A DNA stretch of 64,000 nt, taken from positions 5,084,001 to 5,148,000 of the forward strand of contig NZ_CP108938.1 in NCBI RefSeq assembly GCF_036347135.1. The letters are read 5' to 3'. The notes beneath the pieces were generated by a model. That model did not search any database, was not told the origin of the DNA, and worked only from the letters and a program-made list of their open reading frames with translations. The position numbers and the translations under genes were made by a program. This stretch comes from Streptomyces sp. NBC_00775 (lineage in GTDB: Bacteria; Actinomycetota; Actinomycetes; Streptomycetales; Streptomycetaceae). This document shows, in pieces, positions 39,188 through 48,548 of this stretch (positions within the stretch are counted from its first letter, which is position 1; every line of letters begins with the position of its first letter).

Positions 39188-40247
39188 TCAGCCCGTCCGG
39201 CGTTTGAGGACGAGGCCGTTCAGGCCGATACGGGGGTCTGGGGGCGGAGCCCCCAGGGGATGGGATCGGGTAGGGGCGGCGGGGGCGAGAACCCGGACGC
39301 AAGCCCCCCACGACCGCGACAAGCCCGACACTCCCCACCACCCACCACGCGGCCCCCGCCCCGACCCACCGCAGATCGATGGCCAGCCCCACCAGCGCCC
39401 CGGCGAACGCGGCGAAGCCGATGACGACCATGACCCCCTGCCGGGTCAGCCCAAGCCTCCGCAGCCGATGGACAAGGTGGTCCGGGGCGGAACGCAGCAA
39501 CGGCCACCCCACCCTCCGCCGCGACACAAGCACCAGCACGACATCGGCACAGGCCACCGCCGTCAGCGCGAACCCGGCCCCGACCCCCGCCCCGTCCTCC
39601 TGCCCGGCATGAACGAGCACGGCCGCAGAGGCCAGCACAAACCCCGCGAACAACGCCCCGCACCGCCCCGGCACGATCCGCGCCGGAGGCCACCCGTGCA
39701 TCAGAAACCCGGTGAGCGCGGCGGCCAGCACGCTCAGCAACGTCGCGAGCCCGTCCATGACCTCGGCAGCCGCACACCCGCTCAGCGCGAACGCGGTGAT
39801 GACACCGACCGTCCCCAACACCCCGTCGGCATGATCGAGCGAGCCGAAGGCATGCGTGACGAAGACGATCCAGACGACACCCACCACCGCACCCAACAGC
39901 CCGAGTTCGTCGTACGGCACGGTCAGCACGGCGCCGACACCCACGGCGGCCATCCGCACCACCGGCGGTACGGCCCGCAGATCGGCGACCAGACCGACCA
40001 GCGCGACCCCGATCCCGACGACCAGCAGCCGCCCGGCCTCCGGGCCGAGCGGGGCGACATCCATCCAGTCCCCGACCCCGGCGACGAACGCCGTACCGCC
40101 GACGACGGCCACCCCGCCGAGCAACGGAACGGGCCGCACCCGGCGCCGCTCGACCACGCCGAAGCGCAGGGCGAGCATCCGAAAGAGCGCGGCGAGCGCG
40201 GCGGTGAGGAGCAGGGCGGCCGTGGCGGCCGTGATTCCGTACAACAC
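39168..40247 (-). CDS. MraY/WecA-like glycosyl-1-phosphate transferase homologue, degenerate
   Basis: A 359-residue membrane protein with nine to ten helices, of the MraY/WecA fold: VRPVPLLGGVAVVGGTAF near residue 40, a DLRAVPPVVRM loop near 90, then SLDHADGVLGTVGVI near 140, matching the family N-x-x-DGLxGL motif. The family Asp-Asp pair (usually DD before the first loop) reads AD here (VADLRAVPP), so catalysis is doubtful. The C-terminus from about residue 320 is not family-like: it is translated from a dispersed repeat and the minisatellite edge (ending TPDGLKIAGRS). The true functional end is probably earlier. Confidence 0.6.
   Translation of the reverse strand: MLYGITAATAALLLTAALAALFRMLALRFGVVERRRVRPVPLLGGVAVVGGTAFVAGVGDWMDVAPLGPEAGRLLVVGIGVALVGLVADLRAVPPVVRMAAVGVGAVLTVPYDELGLLGAVVGVVWIVFVTHAFGSLDHADGVLGTVGVITAFALSGCAAAEVMDGLATLLSVLAAALTGFLMHGWPPARIVPGRCGALFAGFVLASAAVLVHAGQEDGAGVGAGFALTAVACADVVLVLVSRRRVGWPLLRSAPDHLVHRLRRLGLTRQGVMVVIGFAAFAGALVGLAIDLRWVGAGAAWWVVGSVGLVAVVGGLRPGSRPRRPYPIPSPGGSAPRPPYRPERPRPQTPDGLKIAGRS
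39188..39226. repeat. Dispersed 39-bp repeat, copy 2, inside a coding 3' end
   Basis: It matches 961-999 in inverted orientation with one mismatch. It lies within the last 20 codons of the MraY-like gene and is followed by an 8-bp stem hairpin (39238-39245 with 39249-39256). Confidence 0.85.
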
Positions 40248-40308
40248 GACGCCAATTTAGGCGCGATTGTCACAGTATCGTGCGATTAACACGATCGGGT
40301 TTACGTGT

Positions 40309-40368
40309 CCTGCCGAACCTCCTGACGAACCGCCTGCCGAACGGCCTGACGAACGGCCTGACGAACCG
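40309..40368. repeat. Five tandem 12-bp units upstream of the NACHT gene
   Basis: CCTGMCGAACSK-type units repeat five times without gaps (40309-40320, 40321-40332, 40333-40344, 40345-40356 and 40357-40368). They end 79 bp before the GTG at 40448. Confidence 0.85.
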
Positions 40369-40447
40369 TGAGGTGTCCCGGTGAACCGGCAGCGGGGAGA
40401 ACGTCCCCGTGGGAGCCTGACAAGGCTCGGAAACCGCGAGGGGCTCG

Positions 40448-43255
40448 GTGGGGGACGCCGTGTGGAACTGGCTGGTCGGGCTCGGGGGATTCGTGCTCGG
40501 AATCCTCGCGCTCGCCTCGAAGGACTTACTGGTCGCCAAGGTCAAACTGCTGCTCGACTTCCTGTACGGCCGCTTCGCCGGCAGCCGGCTCCTGCGCCGC
40601 GCGGCACTCGCCAAGTACACGCGGGAGCTGTACCGCCGCCACCGCGAGTTCCCGGTCTCCTTCCAGGCCGACGAGGCCCTGAAGCTGCCGATGGAGTCGG
40701 TGTACGTACCCCTGTACGGCGGCGAGTCCACCACCGAGAACCGCCCCGCACTGTCGGAGACGCTGCGACGGGCCCGGCACAGCGTGGTGCTCGGGGTGCC
40801 GGGCGCGGGCAAGACCCTCCTCCTTCGCCACGAATCACTGATGTGGGCGCGGGAGCGGGTACGGGCGGACAGTTCACGAGTGGACCTGGGCGCCCTCGAC
40901 GACATCCCCGTACTCCTCGAACTCCACCGCCTCAACAAGGACCCGGACCTGACCCTGGAGCAGCACGTCGTCCGGCACTTCGCCCGGCACGGCTTCCCGC
41001 GCGCGGACACCTGGGTGGCCGGGGCGCTGGGCAGGGGCGATCTCGCGCTGTACTTCGACGGCCTTGACGAGGTCGCCACCGACCTGCGCGCCAAGGTGGT
41101 CGAACTGATCAAGGAGTTCGCGGACACGTACGCGGACTGCCGGATCGTGGTGACCTGCCGGGTCGCGGTGTACGAGGGCCAGTTCACGGAGTTCGACCAG
41201 ACGCTGCGGGTGCGGGACTTCGACGAGCACCTGATCCGGCGGTTCCTGGGCGGCTGGCCGTGGCGGGCGGGCACCGCGACGGACACGGTGGACCAGGTCC
41301 TGGGCGCGCTCCGGGACACACCGCAGATCATGTCGCTGGCCCGGAATCCGCTGCTCCTGACGATGATCGCGTACCTCTACGACTTCGTGTACGCCGGCAC
41401 GGACCAGGTCCTCCCGCACACCCGCGCCGACTTCTACAAACAGGTCATCGGCAGCCTCCTGGCCGACCGTCGCCAGACGTCGTACGCGCTCCCTCTGAAG
41501 AAGGCGGTCCTCCAGCACCTCGCCCTCGCGGCCCAGGACATCCCCTCCGGCACCCACGACCGGCTGGCGCTGCCGGAGGACGAGGTCCTGAAGACGGTCC
41601 GGACGGTCCTGGAGCAACAGGGCCGGGACGTGGCGCTCGCGGAGGACGTGCTGAAGGAGATCGTCCACCGCAGCGGGCTGCTGCTGGCCGTGGACAACGG
41701 GGAGCGGTATCAGTTCGCGCATTTGACCTTGCAGGAGTACCTGGCGGCGATCGTCCTCGCCGCCGACCCGGCGGGGCTGCTGCGGCGGTACGGGGCGGAT
41801 CCCCAGGCCTGGCGGGAGACGGTGCGGCTGTGGTGCGGGGTGGCACCGCGGGACTGCACTGAGGTCGTACGGGCGGTGTACCGGCGGGATCCGGTGCTGG
41901 CGTTCCAGTGTCTGGCGGATGCGCATGTGGTGGATGACGGACTGGCCGAGGAGGTCCTGGACCACTTCGGGCAGCGACTGCGGCTGGGTGAGTTCGCCGA
42001 CGAGCAAATGATCGCCGCGTTCGGCTTGGTGGCGGGGGACCGGCGGCAACGAGGGGTGCGGGTCTTCGACTTCCTGGTGGAGACGGTCCGTTCCGAGGAG
42101 GACACGGGGGTGGGGCATACGGCGGCACGCGCGCTGGCGGCGACGAATCTGCCCCGGGCCGCCGAGGCGCTGGCGGCGATGGCACGCCCCAGCAATGCGG
42201 CGTGGGGGGCGTTGGCAGGGATGGGGGATCTCGCGGTGCCCGCGTTCATGGCCCCTTGGGACGGGGCAGGCGCGTACGCCGATACCGTCCACATGCTGTG
42301 GACCATCCGCACACCGAAGGCCGCGCGCGCCCTGAGCGATCTACTGGGGCGCGCCCCAGGTCTGCAGTCAGAGCTTGTGTGCGCCTTCCACCTCGGTGAG
42401 CTGTTGACGCTCCCGGAGGTGGAGGCCGAGCTGCGTACCGCTCCGCTGGGGGACGTACCGGAGCGGTTGGACTGGGTGTGGCGCCCGTTCGCCGAAGGTC
42501 CCGACGACCCGCTGGTCAAGTTGGCCGGAAGGATCGCGTGGATCATCGATCAGTGGGAGACGCTGGAGGTCGTGTGGCGAACCGGTCTGCCGACCCCCGA
42601 TCCGCGCATCGTCGCCGCGCTGTGCGTCATCAAGCACCACAATCGTAGCGAGCAGGAACGCCTTACCGACTGGGTGGCTATCCCGGACGAACTGGCGGAG
42701 ACGATGCCCCATTCAGTCGGCGAGATGCATCAGTTCCGGGTCTCGGGTGCCGCCGGCACGAGCATCCGGGCCGACGACCTCTCGCGTTACCTGGAGTCCT
42801 CGCTCGACTCCTTCAGCTCGTTCGTCCTCGTGCAGGCCCAGGACGCACTCAAGTCGGCGGGGCTGTCCCCTCGCCGGCTGACCCTGCTGCGTATGCTGCC
42901 CGACCGGCTGCAGCTGGGTGCCGCCGTGGCGCTGCTGCGGCAGTCCGGGTTCGCGGGGGAAGAGAGCTGGGACGTGCTCCCTCGGGAAACACCGGCCGTG
43001 TTCGTGTCTGCGCCCATCAGCCACCGCAACCTCCTCGTGCTGTCGCTGGTCGGCGCGTCCGGCGCCCTGGGAGGCGCCGTGAGCCTCCCCTCCTGGCGAC
43101 TTCCATGGCTGACGGGAGCCCTCAGCGCTCTCGCTGTCAGCGGTGTCCTCCTGTCCCGCTGGCGCGCAGCCGTGCTGAGCAGGCGCCACAGGATCACCTC
43201 TCACCCCATCCGCGAGTACGTCCTCAAACCCCTCCTCCGCCCCGGGCCCCCGTAA
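40448..43255 (+). CDS. NACHT-domain STAND ATPase, membrane-anchored
   Basis: A 935-residue protein. One N-terminal membrane segment (about 7-25) is followed by a NACHT NTPase: Walker A GVPGAGKTLLLRHE at 116-129, Walker B LALYFDGLDEVA at 199-210, CRIVVTCRVAVYEGQ, MSLARNPLLLTMIAYLY and FAHLTLQEYLAA. The long C-terminal region reads as helical repeats (ARALAATNLPRAAEALAAMA, PKAARALSDLLGRAPGLQ) and probably senses a ligand. Two hydrophobic segments near the end (HRNLLVLSLVGASGALGGAV, then LPWLTGALSALAVSGVLL) precede a basic tail. Bacterial NACHT proteins include anti-phage systems; the effector here is not obvious. GTG 40448 follows GAGGGG. It stands alone. Confidence 0.8.
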   Translation: MGDAVWNWLVGLGGFVLGILALASKDLLVAKVKLLLDFLYGRFAGSRLLRRAALAKYTRELYRRHREFPVSFQADEALKLPMESVYVPLYGGESTTENRPALSETLRRARHSVVLGVPGAGKTLLLRHESLMWARERVRADSSRVDLGALDDIPVLLELHRLNKDPDLTLEQHVVRHFARHGFPRADTWVAGALGRGDLALYFDGLDEVATDLRAKVVELIKEFADTYADCRIVVTCRVAVYEGQFTEFDQTLRVRDFDEHLIRRFLGGWPWRAGTATDTVDQVLGALRDTPQIMSLARNPLLLTMIAYLYDFVYAGTDQVLPHTRADFYKQVIGSLLADRRQTSYALPLKKAVLQHLALAAQDIPSGTHDRLALPEDEVLKTVRTVLEQQGRDVALAEDVLKEIVHRSGLLLAVDNGERYQFAHLTLQEYLAAIVLAADPAGLLRRYGADPQAWRETVRLWCGVAPRDCTEVVRAVYRRDPVLAFQCLADAHVVDDGLAEEVLDHFGQRLRLGEFADEQMIAAFGLVAGDRRQRGVRVFDFLVETVRSEEDTGVGHTAARALAATNLPRAAEALAAMARPSNAAWGALAGMGDLAVPAFMAPWDGAGAYADTVHMLWTIRTPKAARALSDLLGRAPGLQSELVCAFHLGELLTLPEVEAELRTAPLGDVPERLDWVWRPFAEGPDDPLVKLAGRIAWIIDQWETLEVVWRTGLPTPDPRIVAALCVIKHHNRSEQERLTDWVAIPDELAETMPHSVGEMHQFRVSGAAGTSIRADDLSRYLESSLDSFSSFVLVQAQDALKSAGLSPRRLTLLRMLPDRLQLGAAVALLRQSGFAGEESWDVLPRETPAVFVSAPISHRNLLVLSLVGASGALGGAVSLPSWRLPWLTGALSALAVSGVLLSRWRAAVLSRRHRITSHPIREYVLKPLLRPGPP

Positions 43256-43355
43256 CCACGACACCCCGCTCAGGCAACCCTCAGCGACGCAGATCACCGC
43301 CCCCCTGGCTACAGTGCGGCGGAAGATGTAGGTAGTCTCAGACGGACTGCATAAG

Positions 43356-43393
43356 TTACCGCTTAGTAATCACCTTCGAGGTCACCCTCGAAG
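43356..43393 (+). promoter_or_regulatory. Two palindromes upstream of the EtfD-like gene
   Basis: TTAC-N6-GTAA (43356-43369) is an imperfect palindrome of the size used by TetR-type fatty-acid regulators; CTTCGAGG-N4-CCTCGAAG (43374-43393) is a perfect 8-bp hairpin. Both are within 70 bp of the start at 43424. The regulator is not known. Confidence 0.4.
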
Positions 43394-43423
43394 CAACACC
43401 TCGCAGGCCCGAGGAGCCCCCAA

Positions 43424-45700
43424 ATGCAACTCGCCGCGATCATCGTGTCGCTGGTCCTGACCGTGGTCGGCGTCGCGCTCCTCGCACGCGCCATCGGCCA
43501 GTTCGTCCGGTATTTCAAGGTCGGCCAGCGCGTACCCGCCGGCACCCGGACCGACAACCCCTACCAGCGCAGCGTGACCCTGGTCAGGGAGTTCCTCGGC
43601 CACACGCGGATGAACCGCTGGGGCATCGTCGGCTTCGCCCACTGGTTCGTGGCCGTCGGCTTCCTGACGCTGCCGCCGACCCTCGCCCAGGCGTTCGGCC
43701 AGCTGTTCAAGGCCGACTGGGTGCTGCCGGTCATCGGCGACTTCCTGCCGGTCGAGATGTACACCGAGTTCATCGGCGTGATGACCGTCCTCGGCATCGT
43801 CGCCCTGATGGCGATCCGGCTGCTCAGCCTGCCCTCGCGGGCCGGCCGCAAGTCCCGGTTCACGGGCTCCAAGGCCGGTCAGGCGTACTTCGTCGAGTAC
43901 GTCATCCTCACCATCGGCCTGGCCATCTACGTGCTGCGCGGCCTGGAAGGCGCCATCCACCACGTGGAGAGCTACGAGGCCGCGTACTTCGCCTCGTACC
44001 CGCTGGTCCTCGCCTTCAAGGGCCTGAGCGTCTCCACGCTGCAGAACCTGATCTACCTGACCGCGATGATCAAGATCAGCACCTCGTTCATCTGGATGAT
44101 CGTGGTCTCGCTGAACACCAACATGGGTGTCGCCTGGCACCGCTTCCTCGCCTTCCCGAACATCTGGTTCAAGCGGAACGCGACCGGTGAGACCGCCCTC
44201 GGCGCACTCCAGCCCATGACCTCCGGCGGCAAGCCGATCGACTTCACCGACCCCGGTGAGGACGACGTCTTCGGTGTCAGCCAGGTAGAGCAGTTCTCCT
44301 GGAAGGGCCTGCTCGACTTCTCCACCTGCACCGAGTGCGGCCGCTGCCAGTCGCAGTGCCCCGCCTGGAACACCGGCAAGCCGCTCTCCCCCAAGCTGCT
44401 GATCATGTCGCTGCGCGACCACGCGCACGCCAAGGCCCCCTACCTGCTCGCCGGTGGCGGCAAGGACATGGAGGGCAATGAGAAGGCGAGCGAGGAGCAG
44501 CTGAAGGACGTGCCCGCCGCCGCCCTGGCGGAAGCCGAGCGGCCGCTCATCGGCACCGTCGAAGAGAACGGCGTCATCGACCCCGACGTCCTGTGGTCCT
44601 GCACCACCTGCGGCGCCTGCGTCGAGCAGTGCCCGGTCGACATCGAGCACATCGACCACATCGTCGACATGCGCCGCTACCAGGTGATGATCGAGTCCGC
44701 CTTCCCGAGCGAGGCCGGCACGATGCTCAAGAACCTGGAGAAGAAGGGCAACCCCTGGGGTCTCGCCAAGAAGCAGCGCCTGGAATGGCTCAAGGAACTC
44801 GACTTCGAGGTGCCGGTCGTCGGCAAGGACATCGAGGACCTCAGCGAGGTCGAGTACCTGTACTGGGTCGGGTGTGCCGGTTCCCTTGAGGACCGCGCGA
44901 AGAAGACGACGAAGGCGTTCGCCGAGCTCCTCCACATCGCGGGCGTCAAGTTCGCGATCATGGGCGGCGACGAGAAGTGCACCGGTGACTCCGCCCGCCG
45001 CCTCGGCAACGAGCCCCTGTTCCAGGAGCTCGGCATGGAGAACGTCGCCGCGCTGAACATGGCCTTCGGCGAGGACGACGAAGACGAGTCGACGAAGAAG
45101 CCGAGGTCGGCGAAGAAGATCGTCGCGACCTGCCCGCACTGCCTCAACACGATCGGCAACGAGTACCCGCAGCTCGGCGGCGACTACGAGACCATCCACC
45201 ACACCCAGCTGCTCCAGCACCTCATCGACGAGGGCAAGCTGCTGCCGGTCACCCCGGTCGAGGGTCTGATCACCTACCACGACCCCTGCTACCTGGGCCG
45301 CCACAACAAGATCTACACGCCGCCGCGCGAGATCATGTCCGCCGTCCCGGGCCTGCGCCAGCAGGAGATGCACCGCCACAAGGAGCGCGGCTTCTGCTGT
45401 GGCGCCGGTGGTGCGCGGATGTGGATGGAGGAGCGGATCGGCAAGCGCATCAACAACGAGCGTGTTGATGAGGCCCTGTCGCTCAACCCCGACATCGTCT
45501 CCACCGCCTGCCCGTTCTGCCTCGTCATGCTGACCGACTCGGTCAACGGCAAGAAGAACGACGGCCAGGCCAAGGAGTCCATCCAGGTCGTGGACGTGGC
45601 CCAGCTGCTCCTCGAGTCCGTCAAGACCCCGGTCGACGACGAGCCCCCGGCGGGCGAGGCCGAGTCGGAGAGCGCGCCGGAGCCGGAGCCGGTGAAGTAA
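43424..45700 (+). CDS. etfD: Membrane Fe-S oxidoreductase, EtfD-like (electron transfer flavoprotein:quinone)
   Basis: A 758-residue protein. The N-terminal half has six or so membrane helices (about 1-235), as in a NarI-like cytochrome-type domain. Then two ferredoxin-like Fe-S motifs (CTECGRCQSQCPAW and CTTCGACVEQCPVD) and two CCG domains (YWVGCAGSLEDRA, CPHCLNTIG; HDPCYLGRHN, GFCCGAGG) typical of heterodisulfide reductase subunits. The order matches mycobacterial EtfD (Rv0338c), which passes electrons from ETF, used in fatty-acid oxidation, to menaquinone. The C-terminal tail is acidic. Two palindromes upstream may carry the regulation. The gene stands alone and ends at a hairpin terminator. 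Confidence 0.85.
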   Translation: MQLAAIIVSLVLTVVGVALLARAIGQFVRYFKVGQRVPAGTRTDNPYQRSVTLVREFLGHTRMNRWGIVGFAHWFVAVGFLTLPPTLAQAFGQLFKADWVLPVIGDFLPVEMYTEFIGVMTVLGIVALMAIRLLSLPSRAGRKSRFTGSKAGQAYFVEYVILTIGLAIYVLRGLEGAIHHVESYEAAYFASYPLVLAFKGLSVSTLQNLIYLTAMIKISTSFIWMIVVSLNTNMGVAWHRFLAFPNIWFKRNATGETALGALQPMTSGGKPIDFTDPGEDDVFGVSQVEQFSWKGLLDFSTCTECGRCQSQCPAWNTGKPLSPKLLIMSLRDHAHAKAPYLLAGGGKDMEGNEKASEEQLKDVPAAALAEAERPLIGTVEENGVIDPDVLWSCTTCGACVEQCPVDIEHIDHIVDMRRYQVMIESAFPSEAGTMLKNLEKKGNPWGLAKKQRLEWLKELDFEVPVVGKDIEDLSEVEYLYWVGCAGSLEDRAKKTTKAFAELLHIAGVKFAIMGGDEKCTGDSARRLGNEPLFQELGMENVAALNMAFGEDDEDESTKKPRSAKKIVATCPHCLNTIGNEYPQLGGDYETIHHTQLLQHLIDEGKLLPVTPVEGLITYHDPCYLGRHNKIYTPPREIMSAVPGLRQQEMHRHKERGFCCGAGGARMWMEERIGKRINNERVDEALSLNPDIVSTACPFCLVMLTDSVNGKKNDGQAKESIQVVDVAQLLLESVKTPVDDEPPAGEAESESAPEPEPVK

Positions 45701-45747
45701 CCGGCCCGACCGGCCCGACCGGCTCGACCGGCTCGATCGGTACGACC

Positions 45748-45780
45748 GACGCCCCCTGTCCCACCCGGGCAGGGGGCGTC
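45748..45780 (+). terminator. Hairpin terminator after the EtfD-like gene
   Basis: GACGCCCCCTG (45748-45758) pairs with CAGGGGGCGTC (45770-45780) around an 11-nt loop. A short GACCGGCCC-type tandem precedes it (45701-45735). Confidence 0.85.
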
Positions 45781-45838
45781 GCCGTTCCTGGCGGTCGGTT
45801 TGGAATACCTCCAGGCCCCCTCCCGGGCCTGGGGCTCC

Positions 45839-46867
45839 TCAGTCCTCACCGAAACTCGTCAGCGACGAGAAGACGTACACGAGGAGTACGAGGACGAAGC
45901 CGCCCAGGCCGACCAGCACGAACGGCACCTCGGGCGCACTCGCGTCGCGCCCCAGCAGCAGCGGCCGCCAGCCCAGGAACACCGCCACAGTCATCGCGCC
46001 ACGGACCGTCTGGACCGTCGGCGACCAGGCCGTCCGCCGCAGTCCGTCCAGCCCGGCCGCGAAGGTGAAGACGGCGCCGAGCACGCATCCGACGATCATG
46101 ATGAGGACGAAGGCGACCAGCGCGTCCCCGCCGTTCGCCCCGTCCGGAAAGGCCTCCCAGCGGCCGGCGGCGAGCGTACGCAGACTCTCGCGCTCGTGCA
46201 CGACTCCGCCGAGGCGCGGCGCCGACCGGGACCACAGGACCTCGACCTCGGTGCCGACGCGGGGCTTGGCGTCCGTGTACGCACCCTTCACGGTGAGCCG
46301 TTCGGGACCGCCGGACACGGAGACCACCAGCCGGGACATATAGCCGCGTACAACGTCGTCGCTGAGGTCCTCCCGCACCGCGCGCGGCGGTTCCACGACG
46401 GTCGCGGCGCTCACCTCGGCGCCCGCCTCGCGCAGGGCGTCGATCCTGTCGTTGCCCGAGGAGTCCCCCATCACGCCGACGAACAGCGCCCCGGAGACGA
46501 AGGCCACGAGGAGCCACACGGCACCGGTACGGAACCTGACCCAGCCCGGCGAGCCGAACGAGATCCCGAGGACGTCGTCCAGCGGCGCCCGGCCAAGCTC
46601 CTCGGTTCGCCCGGCCCGCCCTGCCCGCGCACCCGCTTTCGCGAGGGAGACAGCCTCCCCGTCCCCGCGCCGCCGCGGCACCCGCAGCCCCCACAGCGCC
46701 CCGACCCGCACGACCGCGCACCCCGCCGCCACACCTCCCCACACCAGCGGCTCGGTCCACGGCCGCGGCACGGCGGAGACACCCAGCAGCCACCAGCACG
46801 CGACCCCCGCCGCGACCCACCCCACCAGCCCGCACACCCGCACGGTCCAGACCAGCGCAGAGCGCAT
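45839..46867 (-). CDS. Membrane protein of unknown function
   Basis: A 342-residue membrane protein: two helices at the N-terminus (about 7-30, 40-60), a cytoplasmic basic loop, one helix near 118, an extracytoplasmic domain (about 135-235, [39 protein letters not shown]) and further helices near 245-270, 285-305 and 315-335. The extracytoplasmic part resembles the small DUF3592-like beta domain; the assignment is tentative. ATG 46867 is supported by GGGGGAGAAGGTTTC. The 9-bp VNTR begins 13 bp upstream of the start and may affect expression. Confidence 0.6.
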   Translation of the reverse strand: MRSALVWTVRVCGLVGWVAAGVACWWLLGVSAVPRPWTEPLVWGGVAAGCAVVRVGALWGLRVPRRRGDGEAVSLAKAGARAGRAGRTEELGRAPLDDVLGISFGSPGWVRFRTGAVWLLVAFVSGALFVGVMGDSSGNDRIDALREAGAEVSAATVVEPPRAVREDLSDDVVRGYMSRLVVSVSGGPERLTVKGAYTDAKPRVGTEVEVLWSRSAPRLGGVVHERESLRTLAAGRWEAFPDGANGGDALVAFVLIMIVGCVLGAVFTFAAGLDGLRRTAWSPTVQTVRGAMTVAVFLGWRPLLLGRDASAPEVPFVLVGLGGFVLVLLVYVFSSLTSFGED

Positions 46868-46879
46868 GAAACCTTCTCC

Positions 46880-46978
46880 CCCCGTGATCCCCGTGATCCC
46901 CGTGATCCCCGTGATCCCCGTGATCCCCGTGATCCCCGTGATCCCCGTGATCCCCGTGATCCCCGTGATCCCCGTGAT
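46880..46978. repeat. Eleven perfect 9-bp tandem units (VNTR)
   Basis: CCCCGTGAT is repeated eleven times without a single change (99 bp), ending in CCCCTG. It lies 13 bp upstream of the start of the membrane-protein gene (46867, -) and upstream of the FG-GAP array. Perfect arrays of this kind change copy number easily. The + strand reads RDP repeats, but no gene uses it. Confidence 0.95.
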
Positions 46979-47149
46979 CCCCTGCCGAACAAACGCACCA
47001 TCACCGAGTCGCTGTCAAGGTCTCGCCGCTACGCACTCCGCCACGCACTCCGCCTCGCAAGTGACCGATCCCGCACGCCCGCACCCTTAACGCATCACCA
47101 CAACAGGGCCATCATGTGCAGGTTGTTGTCGACGGTGCGGTCGGGGTGA

Positions 47150-48478
47150 ATGGTGCGCGGGCGAAGAAGCAGGCGCGGAAGCGGAATACGTACAGCGACT
47201 CCGACGGCGACGGCGTTCGGCTGTCTCCTCCTGCTGCTCGCGGCCTGCGGCCCCACCACCGACGCCGGAGCCACCCGGCACACCCCCGCACAGGGCGCCA
47301 AGTCCCCCGCCCACCTCCCCGTCCCGCACGGCAAGGGCAGCAAGACCCAGGACGACTTCAACGGCGACGGCCACCGTGACCTCGTCCTCAACGACCTGGT
47401 GAAGGACCAGAGTCACAGCGACGACGCGGGCATCGGCATCGTCTACGGGACGGGGACGGCCCACGGACTCGCCCCCGGCGCACGGCAGTTGCTCAGCCCG
47501 GCGAAGCAGGCGGCGCCCACCAAGGGCCAACTCCCGGCGGTCTTCGACGCGGAGGCGAGCTGCGACCTCGACAAGGACGGCTTCACCGATCTCGTCGTGT
47601 CGACCGATCCGCCGTACGACGGGCAGGGGCAGCCGCCCGTCCCGCTCCAGATCCTCTTCGGCTCGCCCGCCGGTCTGACCGGCAAGGCGGTGAAGCTCAC
47701 CATCCCCGCGCAGGCACGTTTCGGCAATGACTGGCCGGACCAGCCGGTCTGCGGCGACTTCGACGGCAACGGCGCGAACGACCTCGTCGTGCACGCCTCC
47801 AACGGTGAACTCAGCTATCTGCGCGGCCCGTTCAGCCGCAAGGGCACCCCGCGCGCGGCGGGCAAGCCGCTCGTCTCCCCGGGCAACGTGCCGACCGAGC
47901 CCGCCGTCGACGTGAACCGCGACGGCTACGACGACCTCCTCGTCCGTACGGCGGCGGACGGCACCGCCCCCTCCGCCGTCGTCCTCGGCGGCCCGGCCGG
48001 CCCCACCCGCACCGGCACCACCCTGCCGACCGGTATCGACGTCGCCTTCGGCCGCTTCGGCAAGGGCAAGGCCCTCGACGCGGCGATCGGTTCGATGGGC
48101 GGAACGTCTCTGCGCTACGACCTCCCCGGCACCGCCCGCGGCAGCGTCCCCACCCCGGGCTCGGTGCTCGACGCCGGCGACTTCGACGGGGACGGCCTCA
48201 GCGAACTCGTCTCCAGCGGTACGGAGTTGCGCGTGCTGCGGGGTCGTACGACCGGACTGTCCGCGAAAGGCACGGTGACCGTGAAGCCGCCCGCCCGGGG
48301 CACCACCCGGGTACTGGCCGTCGGCGACTTCACCGGCGACGGGCGGGCGGACCTGGTGGTGCGGACGTACCGGGGAGAGACGCGGGACACGGTCGCCCTG
48401 TATCCGGGGGCGGCGAAGGGGCTGGTCGCGCCGAAGCCGACGGTCACCTTCTCCAGTTCGGAGTTCCTGGTCTCGTAA
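47150..48478 (+). CDS. FG-GAP repeat lipoprotein, array member 1
   Basis: A 442-residue lipoprotein (CLLLLLAACG, Cys near residue 33). The mature part has seven beta-propeller blades with Ca-binding loops: DFNGDGHRDL, DLDKDGFTDL, DFDGNGANDL, DVNRDGYDDL, a degenerate fifth (GRFGKGKALDAAIGS), DFDGDGLSEL and DFTGDGRADL. This is the most divergent member: it lacks the YGSASGL blade ending, is the only one with a lipobox instead of a Sec signal, and has a partly lost fifth loop. It starts with ATG 47150 after TCGGGGTGA. It opens the array and is followed by a 160-bp gap. Confidence 0.8.
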   Translation: MVRGRRSRRGSGIRTATPTATAFGCLLLLLAACGPTTDAGATRHTPAQGAKSPAHLPVPHGKGSKTQDDFNGDGHRDLVLNDLVKDQSHSDDAGIGIVYGTGTAHGLAPGARQLLSPAKQAAPTKGQLPAVFDAEASCDLDKDGFTDLVVSTDPPYDGQGQPPVPLQILFGSPAGLTGKAVKLTIPAQARFGNDWPDQPVCGDFDGNGANDLVVHASNGELSYLRGPFSRKGTPRAAGKPLVSPGNVPTEPAVDVNRDGYDDLLVRTAADGTAPSAVVLGGPAGPTRTGTTLPTGIDVAFGRFGKGKALDAAIGSMGGTSLRYDLPGTARGSVPTPGSVLDAGDFDGDGLSELVSSGTELRVLRGRTTGLSAKGTVTVKPPARGTTRVLAVGDFTGDGRADLVVRTYRGETRDTVALYPGAAKGLVAPKPTVTFSSSEFLVS

Positions 48479-48548
48479 GCACGCGTAAGCACCTGTAAGC
48501 ACCCGCCCGCCCACCTGCCCGCCTTGTACAGGAAAAACACAGGCTCAT

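Noticed and set aside
45800..47149. A + strand frame with RDP repeats across the 9-bp VNTR
   Set aside because: It is antisense to the membrane-protein gene on the minus strand, and the RDP run is only the translation of the tandem repeat.
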